This document shows positions 22,419 through 41,100 of a stretch of 64,000 nt of DNA, in pieces; position 1 is the stretch's first letter; each line of letters opens with the position of its first letter. The notes beneath the pieces are model-generated. The model worked only from the letters and a program-made list of their open reading frames with translations. It did not search any database and was not told the DNA's origin. This stretch comes from Eledone cirrhosa (taxonomy: Eukaryota; Mollusca; Cephalopoda; Octopoda; Eledonidae): NCBI GenBank assembly GCA_964016885.1, contig OZ024744.1, positions 29,415,108 through 29,479,107 on the forward strand, read 5' to 3'. The translations under genes and the position numbers were made by a program.

Positions 22419-25400
22419 GGGTTTACTTCCGTCACTATTTATCTTCCTCTCTATCTCTCATATTTCATTTAACAACTTTGTTCAACTTCTCCCCACCGCA
22501 CTTCACCAGACCACACCACACTACACTACACCACACCACACCATACTATACCACACCACACTACACTACACTACACTACACTACACTACACTACACTACA
22601 CTACACTACACTACACTACACTACACTACACTACACCACACCACACCACACTATACCACACTACACTACACCACACCAGACAACACTACACTACACTACA
22701 CTACACCACACTATACCACACTATACCACACTACACTACAGTACACTACAGTACACTACACTACAACACACTACACTACACTACACCACACTACACTACA
22801 CCACACCACACCACACTATACCACACTACACTACACCACACCAGACCACACCACACTACACTACACCACACCACACCACACCACACTATACCACACTACA
22901 CTACACTACACCACACCACACCACACTACACTACACTACACCACACTATACAACACTATACGACACTACACTACAGTGCACTACACTACACCACACTACA
23001 CTACACTACACTACACCACACCACACTACACCACACTATACCACACTACACTACACCACACCAGACCACACTACACTACACTACACCACACCACACCACA
23101 CTATACACACTACACTACACTACACCACACCACACTACACTACACTACACCACACTATACCACACTATACCACACTACACTACACTACACCACACTACAC
23201 TACACTACACCACACCACACCACACTATACGACACTACACTACACTACACCACACCACACCACACTATACCACACTACACTACACCACACCAGACCACAC
23301 TACACTACACTAGACCACACCACACCACACCACACCACACTATACCACACTACACAACACTACACTACACCACACTATACCACACTATACCACACTACAC
23401 TACAGTACACTACACCACACTACACTTCACAACACTACACTACAATACACTACACTACACCACACAACACCACACAACACCACACTATACCACACTACAC
23501 TACACCACACCAGACCACACTACACTACACTACGCCACACCACACCACACCACACTATACCACACTATACCACACTACACTACACTACACCACACCACAC
23601 TACACTACACGACACCACACTATACCACACTACACTACACCACACCACACTACACGACACTATACTAGACCACACCATACAACACTATACCACACTACAC
23701 TACACTACACCACACTACACTACACCACACCACACCACACTATATCACACTACACTACACCACACCACACCACACTACACCATACTATACCACACTACAC
23801 TACACTACACCACACCACACCACACCACACTATACCACACTACACTACACCACACCAGACCACACTAAACTACACTACACCAGACCACACCGCACTATAC
23901 CAGACTACACTACACCACACCACTCCACACAGCACTACAATACACTACACCACACCACACTATACCACACTACACTACACTACACTACACAACACCACAC
24001 GACACTACACTACACCACACTATACCACACTATACCACGCTACACTACACTACACTACACCACACCACACCACACCACACCACGCCACACCGCACTACAC
24101 TACACCACACTACACTACACCACACGAGACCACACCACACTACACCACACTACAGCACACCACACCACACTACACTACACTACACCACACCACACCACAT
24201 CACACCACACCACACTACACCACACTACACCGCACTACACTACACTACACTAAACCACACTACACTACACCACAACACACCACACTAAACCACATTACAC
24301 CACATTACACTACACTACACCACACCATACTATACCACACTACACGAGACCACACCACACTACACCACACCACACCACACTACATTACACCACACTACAC
24401 TACACCAGATCACACTACACCACACTACACCAAATTACACCACACCACACCACACCACACCACACTACACCTCACTACACCACACTACACCAGATCACAC
24501 CACACCACACTACAGTACACCACACCACACCACACTACACGACACTACACTAGACCATACCACACCCCACTTATACCACACCACACCAGACCACACCACA
24601 CTACACCACAGCACACTACACCACACCACACCACACTATACCACACTACACCGCACTACACTACACCACACTACACCACACTACACCACACCACACCACA
24701 CCACACCAGTCCAGACCACACTATACCACACCAGACCACACCACACTATACCACACCACACTACACCACACTACACCATAGTACACCTCACTACACCAGA
24801 TCACACTACACCACTATACACCACACTACACCACACCACACTAGACCACACCACACCACATTACACTACACCACACCACACTAAACACATCACACCTCAC
24901 CACACTTATACCACACCACACAAGACCACGCCACACTACACCACACTATACCACACCACACCACACTATACCACACCATACCACACTACACCAGACCACA
25001 CCAGACCACACTACACTACACTACACCACACCACACTATACCACACTACACTACACTACACCACACCACACCACACTACACTACACTACACTACACTACA
25101 CTACACCACACTATACCACACTATACCACACTAAACTACACTACACTACACCACACTACACTACACTACACTACACCACACCACATCACACTATACCACA
25201 CTACACCACATCAGACCACACTACACTACAGTAGACCACACCACACCTCACCACACTATACCATACTACACTACATTACATTACACCACACCACAGTACA
25301 CTACATTACCCCACACTATACCACACTACACTACAATACACTACACCACACTACACTACACTACACTACACTACACTACACTACACTACAATACACAACA

Positions 25401-28400
25401 CTACACCACACAACACCACACAACACCACACTATACCACACTACACTACACCACAGCACACCACACTACACTACACTACACTACACTACACCACACTATA
25501 CAACACCATACCACACTACACTACAGTGCACTACACTACACCACACTACACTACACTACACTACACTACACCACACCACACTACACCACACTATACCACA
25601 CTACACTACACCACACCAGACCACACTACACTACACTACACCACACCACACCACACTATACCACACTACACTACACTACACCACACCACACCACACTACA
25701 CTACACTACACCACACTATACCACACTATACCACACTACACTATACTACACCACACTACACTACACTACACTACACCACACCACACTATACCACACAACA
25801 CTACACTACACCAGACCACACTACACTACACTAGACCACACCACACCACACCACACTATACCACACTACACTACACTACACTACACCACACTATACCACA
25901 CTATACCACACTACACTACAGTACACTACACCACACTACACTACACTACACTACACTACACTACACTACAATACACTACACTACACCACACAACACCACA
26001 CAACACCACACTATACCACACTACACTACACCACACCAGACCACACTACACTACACTACGCCACACCACACTATACCACACTATACCACACTACACTACA
26101 CTACACCACACCACACTACACTACACTACACCACACTATACCACACTACACTACACCACACCACACGACACTATACTACACCACACCATACAACACTATA
26201 CCACACTACACTACACTACACCACACTACACTACACCACACCACACCACACTATATCACACTACACCACACCACACCACACCACACTACACCATACTATA
26301 CCTCACTACACTACACTATACCACACCAAACCTCACTATACCACACTACACTACACTACACCACACCACACCACACCACACCACACCACACCACACCACA
26401 CTATACCACACTACACTACACCACACCAGACCACACTACAGTACACTACACCACACCACACCGCAATATACGACACTACACTACACTACACCACACCACA
26501 CCACACAACACTACACTACACTACACCACACCACACTATACCACACTAAACCACACTACACTACACTACACTACACTACACCACACTACACCACACCACA
26601 GCACACCACACTATACCACACTACACTACACTACACCACACCACACCACACCACACCACACCACACCACACTATACCACACTACACTACACCACACCACA
26701 CTATACCACACTACACTACACTACACCACACCCCACCACACTACACTACACTACACCACACAATACCACACTATACAACGCTACACTACACTACACTACA
26801 CCACACCACACCACACCACACCACACCGCACTACACTACACCACACTACACTACACCACACGAGACCACACCACACTACACCACACTACAGCAAACCACA
26901 CCACACTACACTACACTACACCACACCACACCACATCACACCACACCAGACTACACCACACTACACCGCACTACACTACACTACACAAAACCACACTACA
27001 CTACACTACACCACACCACACCACACTATACCACACTACACGAGACCACACCACACTACACCACACCACACCACATTACATTACACCACACTACACTACA
27101 CCAGATCACACTACACCACACTACACCACACTACACCACATCACACCACACCACACCACACTACACCTCACTACACCACATTACACCAGATCACACTACA
27201 CTACACTACACTACACCAACCACACCACACCACACTACACCACACTACACCACACTACACCAGACCACACTACACCACACTACACCACACTACACCACAC
27301 CACACCAGACCACACTTATACCACACCACACCAGACCACACCACACTACACAACCCCACACAACACCACAGCACACCACACTATACCACACTACACAGCA
27401 CTACACTACACCACACTACACCACACTACACCACACCAGACCACACTATACCACACCAGACCACACCACACTATACCACACCACACTACACCACACTACA
27501 CCACAGTACACCTCACTACACCAGATCACACTACACCACACTACACCACACTACACCACACCACACTAGACCACACCACACCACATTACACTACACCACA
27601 CCACACCACACTAAACACATCACACCTCACCACACTTATACCACACCACACAAGACCACGTAACACTACACCACACTAAACCACATCACACCACACTATA
27701 CCACACCATACCACACTACACCAGACCACACCACACCACACTACACTGCACTACACCACACCACACTACACTACATTACACCACACCACACTATACCACA
27801 CTACACTACACTACACTACACCACACCACACCACACTACACTACACTACACTACACTACACCACACTATACCACACTATAACACACTACACTACACTACA
27901 CTACACTACACTACACTACACTACACCACACTACACTACACTACACTACACCACATCACACTATACCATACTACACTACACTACATTACACCACACCACA
28001 CTACACTACATTACCCCACACTATACCACACTATACCACACTACACTACAGTACACTACACCACACTACACTACACTACACTACACTACACTACACTACA
28101 CTACACTACACTACAATACACAACACTACACCACACAACACCACACAACACCACACTATACCACACTACACTACACCACACCAGACCACACTACACTACA
28201 CTACAACACACCACACTATACCACACTATACCACACTACACTACACTACACCACACCACACTACACTACACTACACCACACTATACCACACTACACTACA
28301 CCACACCACACTACACGATACTACACTACACCACACCATACAACACTATACCACACTACACTACACCACACTACACTACACCACACCACACCACACCACA

Positions 28401-29861
28401 CCACACCACACTACACTACACTACACTACACCACACCACACCACACCACACTACACCATACTATACCACACTACACTAAACTATAACACACCACACCACA
28501 CTATACCACACTACACTACACCACACCAGAACACACTATACCACACTACACTACACTACACCACACCACACCACACTACACTACACAACACCACACTATA
28601 CCACACTATACCACACTACACTACAGTACACTACACCACAGCACACCACACCACACCACACTATACCACACTACACTACACCACACCAGACCACACTACA
28701 CTACACTACACTACACTACACTACACCACACTATACCACACTATACCACACTACACTACAGTACACTACACTACACCACACTACACTACATTACACCACA
28801 CCACACCACACCACACTATACCACACTACACTACACCACACCAGACCACACTACACTACACTACACCACACTACACCACACCACAGCACACTACATTACA
28901 CCACACTACACTACACTACACCAGATCACACTACACCATACTACACCACACTACACCACACCACACCACACCACACTACACCGCACTACACCACACTACA
29001 CCAGATCACACTACACTACACCACACCACACCACACTACACCACACTACACCACACTACACCAGACCACACTACACCACACTACACCACACCACACCAGA
29101 CCACACCACACCACACTACCGTACACCACACCACACCACACTACACCACACTACACCAGACCACACCACACCACACTTATACCACACTACACCAGACCAC
29201 ACCACACTACACCACAGCACACTACACCACACCACACCACACCACACTATACCACACTACACCGCACTACACTACACCACACTACACCCCACTACACCAC
29301 ACCACACCACACCACACCAGTCCAGACCACACTATACCACACCAGACCACACCACACTATACCACACCACACTACACTACACCACACCACACTAGACCAC
29401 ACCACACCACATTACACTACACCACACCACACCACACTAAACACATCACACCTCACCACACTTATACCACATCACACAAGACCACGCCACACTACACCAC
29501 ACTATACCACACCACACCACACTATACCACACCATACCACACTACACCAGACCACACCACACCATACTACACTGCACTACACCACACCACACTACACTAC
29601 ATTACACCACACCACAGTATACCACACTACACTACACAACACCACACCAGACCACACTACACTACACTACACCACACCACATCACACTGTACCACACTAA
29701 ACTACACCACACCAGACCACACTACACTACACTAGACCACACCACACCACACCACACTATACCATACTACACTACACTACAATACACCACACCACACTAC
29801 ACTACATTACCCCACACTATACCACACTATACCACACTACACTACAGTACACTACACCACA

Positions 29862-29957
29862 CTACACTACACTACACTACACTACACTACACTACACTAC
29901 ACTACACTACACTACACTACACTACACTACACTACACTACACTACACTACACTACAC
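29862..29957. repeat. Homogeneous CACTA run
   Basis: About 19 consecutive identical CACTA pentamers, longer than the pure runs nearby. Confidence 0.8.
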
Positions 29958-31689
29958 CACACAACACCACACAAACCACACTATACCACACTACACTACA
30001 CCACACCAGACCACACTACACTACACTACACCACACCACACTATACCACACTATACCACACTACACTACACTACACCACACCACACTACACTACACTACA
30101 CCACACTATACCACACTACACTACACCACACCACACTACACGACACTACACTACACCACACCATACAACACTATACCACACTAACTACACCACACTACAC
30201 TACACCACACCACACCACACCACACCACACTATACCACACTACACTACACCACACCACACCACACCACACTATACCATACTACACCACACTACACCATAC
30301 TATACCACACTACACTACACTACACTACACCACACTACACCACACCACAGCACACCACACTATACCACACTACACTACACCACACCACACTATACCACAC
30401 TACACTACACTACACCACACCACACAACACTACACTACCCACACTATACCACACCACACTACACCACACTACACCACACTACACCACACTACCCCAGATC
30501 ACACTACACCACACTACACCACACTACACCACACGACACTAGACCACACCACATTACACTACACCACACCACACCACACTAAGCACATCACACCTCACCA
30601 CACTTATACCACACCACACCAGACCACGCCACACTAAACCACACTATACCAAACCACACCACACTCTACTACACCATACCACACTACACCAGACCAAACC
30701 ACACCACACTACACTGCACTACACCACACCACACTACACTACATTACACCACACCACACCACACTATACCACACCACACCATACCACACCACACCACACT
30801 ACACTACACCGCACGTCACCAGACCACACCAGACCACACCACACTGTACCACACTACACCACACCCCACCACACCACACTACACCATACTTCACCACACT
30901 ACACCACACTGCACCAGACCACACCAGACCACACCACACCACACCACACTACACTACACCGCACTTCACCAGCCCACACCAGACCACACCACTCCACACC
31001 ACACTACACCACACTTCATCACACCACACTACACCACACTACACCACTCCACACCACGCCACACCACACCACACTACACCACACTACATCACACCTACAC
31101 CAGACTAAACCACACCAATCTACAATACACCACACCACATTACACTACACCACACCACATCACAGCAAACTACACAAAACCACAACAGACCACACCACAC
31201 TACACCACACTACACCAAACCACACCACACCACACTACACCACAATACACCACACCACACTACACTACACCACACCACACTACACTACACCACACCACAC
31301 CACACCACACTACACCACACTACACCAGACCACTCCATATCACACCTCACTACACCACACCACACCAGACCACACCACACTACACCACACTACACCTCTC
31401 CACACCACGCCACACCACACCACACTACACCACACTTCACCACACCTACACCAGACCACACCACACCAGACCACACAACACTACACCACACTACACCACA
31501 CCACACCACGCCACACCACACTACACCACACCACAGCACACAACAATACACCACACCACACTACACTACACCACACCACACCACACCAAACTACACAAAA
31601 CCACACCAGACCACACCACACTACACCACACTACACCACACCACACCACACCACACCACACCACACCACACCACACCACACCACACCAC

Positions 31690-32840
31690 ACCACACCACA
31701 CTACACCACAATACACCACGCTACACCAGACTGCACCACAATACACTACACCACACTACACTACATTACAACACAACACACCATACCACACCACACTACA
31801 CCACACCACACCACACCACAGCACACTACACCACAATACACCACACTACACCACACTACACCACACCAAACCACACTACACCACACTACACCAGACTACA
31901 CCAGACTACACCACACCACACTACACTACACCACACCACACTACACTACACCACACCACACCAGACCACACCACACTACACCACACTACACCACACTACA
32001 CCAGACCACACCACACTACACCACATTACACCACACCACACTACACCACACTACACCAGATCACAACACACTACACCACACTACACCACACCACGCCACA
32101 CCACACTACACCAGACCAATCCACACTACACCACACCACACTACACCACACCACACCACACTACACCACACTGCACCAGACCACACCACACTACACCACA
32201 CTACACCACACCAGAACACACCACACCACACCACACCACACCACACCACACCACACCACACCACACCACACCACACTACACCACAATACACCACGCTACA
32301 CCAGACTGCACCACAATACACTACACCACACTACACTACATTACAACACAACACACCAGACCACACCACACTACACCACACCACACCACACCACAGCACA
32401 CTACACCACAATACACCACACTACACCACACTACACCACACCAAACCACACTACACCACACTACACCAGACTACACCAGACTACACCACACCACACTACA
32501 CTACACCACACCACACTACACTACACCACACCACACCAGACCACACCACACTACACCACACTACACCACACTACACCAGACCACACCACACTACACCACA
32601 TTACACCACACCACACTACACCACACTACACCAGATCACAACACACTACACCACACTACACCACACCACACCACACCACACTACACCAGACCAATCCACA
32701 CTACACCACACCACACTACACCACACCACACCACACTACACCACACTGCACCAGACCACACCACACTACACCACACTACACCACACCAGAACACACCACA
32801 CCACACCACACCACACCACACTACACCAGACCAATCCACA
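31690..32840. repeat. 575-bp tandem duplication in satellite
   Basis: Landmark variants recur 575 bp apart: CAATACACCACGCTACACCA (31709 and 32284), CCAGATCACAACACACTA (32056 and 32631) and CCAGACCAATCCACAC (32111 and 32686). The copies differ by a few substitutions, such as CCATACCAC against CCAGACCAC. Confidence 0.8.
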
Positions 32841-33110
32841 CTACACCACACCACACTACACCACACCACACCACACTACACCACACTGCACCAGACCACA
32901 CCACACTACACCACACTACACCACACCAGAACACACCACACCACACCACACCTCAGCACACCACACTACACCAGACCAATCCACACTACACCACACCACA
33001 CTGCACCAGACCACACCACACTACACCACACTACACCACACCAGAACACACCACACCACACCACACCTCACCACACCACACTACACCAGACCAATCCACA
33101 CTACACCACA
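32680..33110. repeat. 115-145 bp tandem block with CCAGACCAATCC
   Basis: CCAGACCAATCCACAC occurs at 32686, 32826, 32971 and 33086, spacings of 140, 145 and 115 bp. Each is followed by a CACTGCACCAGACC and CCAGAACACACC block. It adjoins the left edge of the 2,569-bp duplication. Confidence 0.78.
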
Positions 33111-36100
33111 CCACACTAGACCAGACCACACCATACTACACCACACTACACCACACCACACAACACCACACTACATCACACGAGACGACACGACACGACA
33201 CCACACTACACCACACTACACCGCACAACACCACACCACACGACACGACACCACACGACACGACACCACACTACACCACACAAAACCACACTACACTACA
33301 CTACACCACACTACACCACACTACACCACACTACACCAGACCACACGACACCACACTACACTACACCACACCACATTACAGCACACTACACCACACTACA
33401 CTACACCACACCACACTACACCACACCACACCACACTACACCACACCAGACTACACCACACCACACTACACCACACCACACCACACCAAACTATACCACA
33501 CTATACCACACTACAGTACACCACACTACACCACACTACACCACACCACACCACACCACACCAGACCACACCACACTATACCACACCACACTACACCACA
33601 CTACACCACACTACACCAGATCACACTACACCACACTACACCACACTACAGCACACCACACTAGACCACACCACACCACATTACACTACACCACACCACA
33701 CCACACTAAACACATCACACCTCACCACACTTATACCACACCACACCAGACCACGCCACACTACACCACACTATACCACACCACACAACACTATACCTCA
33801 CCATACCACACTACACCAGACCACATCACAATACAGTGCACTATACCACACCACACTACACTACATTACACCACACCACACCACACCACACCAAATTATA
33901 CCACACCACACCAGACCACACCACACCACACCACACTACACTACACCGCACTTCACCAGACCACACTTCACTACACTACACCACACCACACCACACTACA
34001 CCACACAAGACCTCACAACACTACACCACACCACACCACACTACACCACACTACACCACACTACACCACACCACACCACACAACACTAAACCAGACCACA
34101 CCAGACCACACCACACTACACCACACTACACCACACCACACCACCCCACACCACACTACACCACACTTCACCACACTACACCACACTACACCAGACCAGA
34201 CCACACCACACTACACTACACCACACCACACTACACTACATCACACCACACCAGACCACACCACACTACACCACACTACACCACTCCACACCAGGCCACA
34301 CCACACCACACTACACCACACTACATCACACCTACACCAGACCAAACCCCACCACTCTACAATACACCACACCACATTACACTACACCACACCACATCAC
34401 ACCAAACTACACAAAACCACAACAGACCACACCACACTACACCACACCACACCAAACCACACCACACCACACTACACCACAATACACCACACCACACCAC
34501 ACTACACTACACCACACCACTCTACACTACACGACACCACACCACACCACACTACACCACACTACACCAGACCACACCACACCACACTACACTACACCAC
34601 ACCACACTACACTACACCACACCACACTACACTACAGCACACCACACCAGACCACACCACACTACACCACACTACACCATTCCACACCACGCCACACCAC
34701 ACCACACTACACCACACTACACCACACCTACACCAGACCACACCATACCACACTACACTACACCACACCACACTACACTACACCACACCACACCAGACTA
34801 CACCACACTACACCACACTATACCACACCATACCACACTACACCAGACCACACCACACTACAGTGCACTACACCACACCACACTACACTACATTACACCA
34901 CACCACACCACACCAAATTATACCACACCACACCAGACCACACCACACCACACCACACTACACTACACCGCACTTCACCAGACCACACTTCACTACACTA
35001 CACCACACCACACCACACTATACCACACAAGACCTCACACACACTACACCACATCACACCACACTACACCACACTACACCGCACTACACCACACCACACC
35101 ACACTACACTAAACCAGACCACACCAGACCACACCACACTACACCACACTACACCACTCCACACCAGGCCACACCACACTACATCACACTACACCACTCC
35201 ACACCAGGCCACGCCACACCACACTACACCACACTTCACCACACTACACCATACTACACCAGACCAGACCACACCACACTACACTACACCACACCACACC
35301 AGACCACACCACACTACACCACACTACACCACTCCACACCAGGCCACACCACACTACACCACACTACACCACTCCACACCAGGCCTCGCCACACCACACT
35401 ACACCACACTACATCACACCTACACCAGACCAAACCACACCACTCTACAATACACCACACCACATTACACTACACCACACCACATCACACCAAACTACAC
35501 AAAACCACAACAGACCACACCACACTACACCACACTACACCATACCACACCACACCACACTACACCACAATACACCACACCACACCACACTACACTACAC
35601 TACACGACACCACACCACACCACACCACACCACACCTCACCACACCACACTACACCAGACCAATCCACACTACACCACACCACACTAGACCAGACCACAC
35701 CATACTACACCACACTACACCACACCACACAACACCACACTACATCACACGAGACGACACGACACGACACCACACTACACCACACTACACCGCACAACAC
35801 CACACCACACGACACGACACCACACGACACGACACCACACTACACCACACAAAACCACACTACACTACACTACACCACACTACACCACACTACACCACAC
35901 TACACCAGACCACACGACACCACACTACACTACACCACACCACATTACAGCACACTACACCACACTACACTACACCACACCACACTACACCACACCACAC
36001 CACACTACACCACACCAGACTACACCACACCACACTACACCACACCACACCACACCAAACTATACCACACTATACCACACTACAGTACACCACACTACAC

Positions 36101-38187
36101 CACACTACACCACACCACACCACACCACACCAGACCACACCACACTATACCACACCACACTACACCACACTACACCACACTACACCAGATCACACTACAC
36201 CACACTACACCACACTACAGCACACCACACTAGACCACACCACACCACATTACACTACACCACACCACACCACACTAAACACATCACACCTCACCACACT
36301 TATACCACACCACACCAGACCACGCCACACTACACCACACTATACCACACCACACAACACTATACCTCACCATACCACACTACACCAGACCACATCACAA
36401 TACAGTGCACTATACCACACCACACTACACTACATTACACCACACCACACCACACCACACCAAATTATACCACACCACACCAGACCACACCACACCACAC
36501 CACACTACACTACACCGCACTTCACCAGACCACACTTCACTACACTACACCACACCACACCACACTACACCACACAAGACCTCACAACACTACACCACAC
36601 CACACCACACTACACCACACTACACCACACTACACCACACCACACCACACTACACTAAACCAGACCACACCAGACCACACCACACTACACCACACTACAC
36701 CACACCACACCACCCCACACCACACTACACCACACTTCACCACACTACACCACACTACACCAGACCAGACCACACCACACTACACTACACCACACCACAC
36801 TACACTACATCACACCACACCAGACCACACCACACTACACCACACTACACCACTCCACACCAGGCCACACCACACCACACTACACCACACTACATCACAC
36901 CTACACCAGACCAAACCCCACCACTCTACAATACACCACACCACATTACACTACACCACACCACATCACACCAAACTACACAAAACCACAACAGACCACA
37001 CCACACTACACCACACCACACCAAACCACACCACACCACACTACACCACAATACACCACACCACACCACACTACACTACACCACACCACTCTACACTACA
37101 CGACACCACACCACACCACACTACAGCACACTACACCAGACCACACCACACCACACTACACTACACCACACCACACTACACTACACCACACCACACTACA
37201 CTACAGCACACCACACCAGACCACACCACACTACACCACACTACACCATTCCACACCACGCCACACCACACCACACTACACCACACTACACCACACCTAC
37301 ACCAGACCACACCATACCACACTACACTACACCACACCACACTACACTACACCACACCACACCAGACTACACCACACTACACCACACTATACCACACCAT
37401 ACCACACTACACCAGACCACACCACACTACAGTGCACTACACCACACCACACTACACTACATTACACCACACCACACCACACCAAATTATACCACACCAC
37501 ACCAGACCACACCACACCACACCACACTACACTACACCGCACTTCACCAGACCACACTTCACTACACTACACCACACCACACCACACTATACCACACAAG
37601 ACCTCACACACACTACACCACATCACACCACACTACACCACACTACACCGCACTACACCACACCACACCACACTACACTAAACCAGACCACACCAGACCA
37701 CACCACACTACACCACACTACACCACTCCACACCAGGCCACACCACACTACATCACACTACACCACTCCACACCAGGCCACGCCACACCACACTACACCA
37801 CACTTCACCACACTACACCATACTACACCAGACCAGACCACACCACACTACACTACACCACACCACACCAGACCACACCACACTACACCACACTACACCA
37901 CTCCACACCAGGCCACACCACACTACACCACACTACACCACTCCACACCAGGCCTCGCCACACCACACTACACCACACTACATCACACCTACACCAGACC
38001 AAACCACACCACTCTACAATACACCACACCACATTACACTACACCACACCACATCACACCAAACTACACAAAACCACAACAGACCACACCACACTACACC
38101 ACACTACACCATACCACACCACACCACACTACACCACAATACACCACACCACACCACACTACACTACACTACACGACACCACACCAC
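33050..38187. repeat. Two tandem 2,569-bp higher-order units
   Basis: Unit 1 is about 33050-35618 and unit 2 about 35619-38187. Landmarks match at a constant offset of 2,569: CGAGACGACACGACACGACA (33181 and 35750), CACCTCACCACACCACACTA (about 33065 and 35634) and ACAGTGCACTATACC (33833 and 36402). A second landmark recurs 1,027 bp later within each unit (34860 and 37429). Where I compared them, the units differ at very few positions, for example CAACACTAAACC against TACACTAAACC (34081 and 36650). The offset is not a multiple of five, so the copy boundary falls out of pentamer phase. Confidence 0.85.
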
Positions 38188-41100
38188 ACCACACTACACC
38201 ACACTACACCAGACCACACCACACCACACTACACTACACCACACCACACTACACTACACCACACCACACTACACTACAGCACACCACACCAGACCACACC
38301 ACACTACAGCACACTACACCATTCCACACCACGCCACACCACACTACACCACACTACACCACACCTACACCAGACCACACCACATCACACCACACTACAC
38401 CACACCACACTACACTACACCACACCACACCAGACTACACCACACTACACCACACTACATCACACCTACACCAGACCAAACCACACAACTCTACAATACA
38501 CCACACCACATTACACTACACCACACCACATCACACCAAACTACACAAAACCACAACAGACCACACCACACTACACCACATTACACCATACCACACCACA
38601 CCACACTACACTAGACCACACCACACTACACCACACTACAAGACACTACACCAGATCACAATACACCACACTACACCACACTACACCACACGACACTAGA
38701 CTACACCACACCACATTACACTACACCACACCACACCACACTAAACACATCACACCTCAGCACACTTATACCACACCACACCAGACGACGCCACACTACA
38801 CCACACTATACCACACCAAACCACACTATACCACACCATACCACACTACACCACACCACACCACACTACACCACACTGCACCAGACTACACCACACTACA
38901 CTACATTACACCACACCACACCACACTATACCACACCACACCAGACCACACCACACCACACTACACTACATCGCACTTCACCAGACCACACTTCACTACA
39001 CTACACCACACCACACCACACTACACCACACCACACAAGACCTCACAACACTACACCACACCACACCACACTACACCACACTACACCGCACTACACCACA
39101 CCACACCACACTACACTAAACCAGACCACACCAGACCACACCACACCACACTACACCACACTACACCACACCACCCCACACCACACTATACCACACTTCA
39201 TCACACTACACCACACTACACCATACCACACCACACTACACCACAATACACCACACCACACCACACTACACTACACCACACCACACTACACTACACCACA
39301 CCACACTACACTACAGCACACCACACCAGACCACACCACACTACACCACACTACACCACTCCACACCACGCCACACCACACCACACTACACTACACCACA
39401 CCACACTACACTACACCACACCACACCAGACCACACCACACTACACCACACTACATCACACCTACACCAGACCAAACCACACCACTCTACAATACACCAC
39501 ACCACATTACACTACACCACACCACATCACACCAAACTACACAAAACCACAACAGACCACACCACACTACACCACACAACACCATACCACACCACACCAC
39601 ACTACACTACATTACACCACACCACAACACACAATACCACACCACACCAGACCACACCACTCCACACTACACTACACTGCACTTCACCAGACCACACTTC
39701 ACTACACTACACCAGACCACACCACACTACACCACACCACACAAGACCTCACAACACTACACCACACCACACTACACAACACTACACCGCACCACACCAC
39801 ACCACACTACACTAAAGCAGACCACACCAGACCACACCACACTACACCACACTACACCACCCCACACCACTCTACACCACACTTCACCACACTACACCAC
39901 ACTACACCAGACCACACCACACCACACTACACTACACCACACCACACTACATTACACCACACCACACCAGACCACACCACACTACACCACTCCACACCAG
40001 GCCACACCACACCACACTACACCACACTACATCACACCTACACCAGACCAAAGCACACCACTCTACAATACACCACACCACATTACACTACACCACACCA
40101 CATCACACCAAACTACATAAAACCACAACAGACCACACCACACTACACCACACTACACCATACCACACCGCACCACACTACACCACAATACACCACACTA
40201 CACCACACTACACCACACTACACCACACCACACCACACCACACTACACTACACCACACCACACTACACTACACCAAACCACACCACACTACACCACACTA
40301 CACCAGACCACACCACACAACACTACACTACACCACACCACACTACACTACACCACATCACACCAGACCACACCACACTACACCACACTACATCACACCT
40401 ACACCAGACCAAACCACACCACTCTACAATACACCACACCACATTACACTACACCACATCACACCAAACTACACAAAACCACAACAGACCACACCACACT
40501 ACACCACACTACACCATACCACACCACACCACACTACACCACACCACACTACACCACACCACACTACACTACACCACACCACACCACACCACACTACACC
40601 ACACTACACCAGACCACACCACACTACACTACACCACACTACACCACACCACACCACACCACACTACACCACACTACACCAGACCACACGACACTACACT
40701 ACACTACACCACACTACACTACACCACACCACACCAGACCACACCACACTACACCACATTACACCACACCACACTACACTACACCACACTACTCCAGATC
40801 ACAACACACTACACCACACTACACCACACCACACTACACCACACCACTCCACCCTACACCACACTGCACCAGACCATACCACACTACACCACAATACAGC
40901 ACACCAGAACACACCACACCACACCATACCACACCACACTACACCACACCACACTACACCAGAGCACGCCACACTGCACCAAACTACACCACACCACACT
41001 ACACCACCCCACACCACACTACACCACACCAGACCACATCACACTACACCACACCACACTACACCACACCAGACCACACTACAACACAGTACACCACCCC

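Larger units (their letters stand above)
21391..22508 (+). repeat. Segmental duplication copy 2: satellite lead-in
   Basis: Second copy of the 10348-11332 segment, in the same orientation, and again opening directly into the pentamer satellite. The left boundary is sharp: sequence left of 21391 differs from that left of 10348 except for a short ATGTTT/ACATTTT resemblance. Copy 2 lacks 7 bases after GTGTCAAATGA and has a GA tract expanded by roughly 140 bp. Confidence 0.92.
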
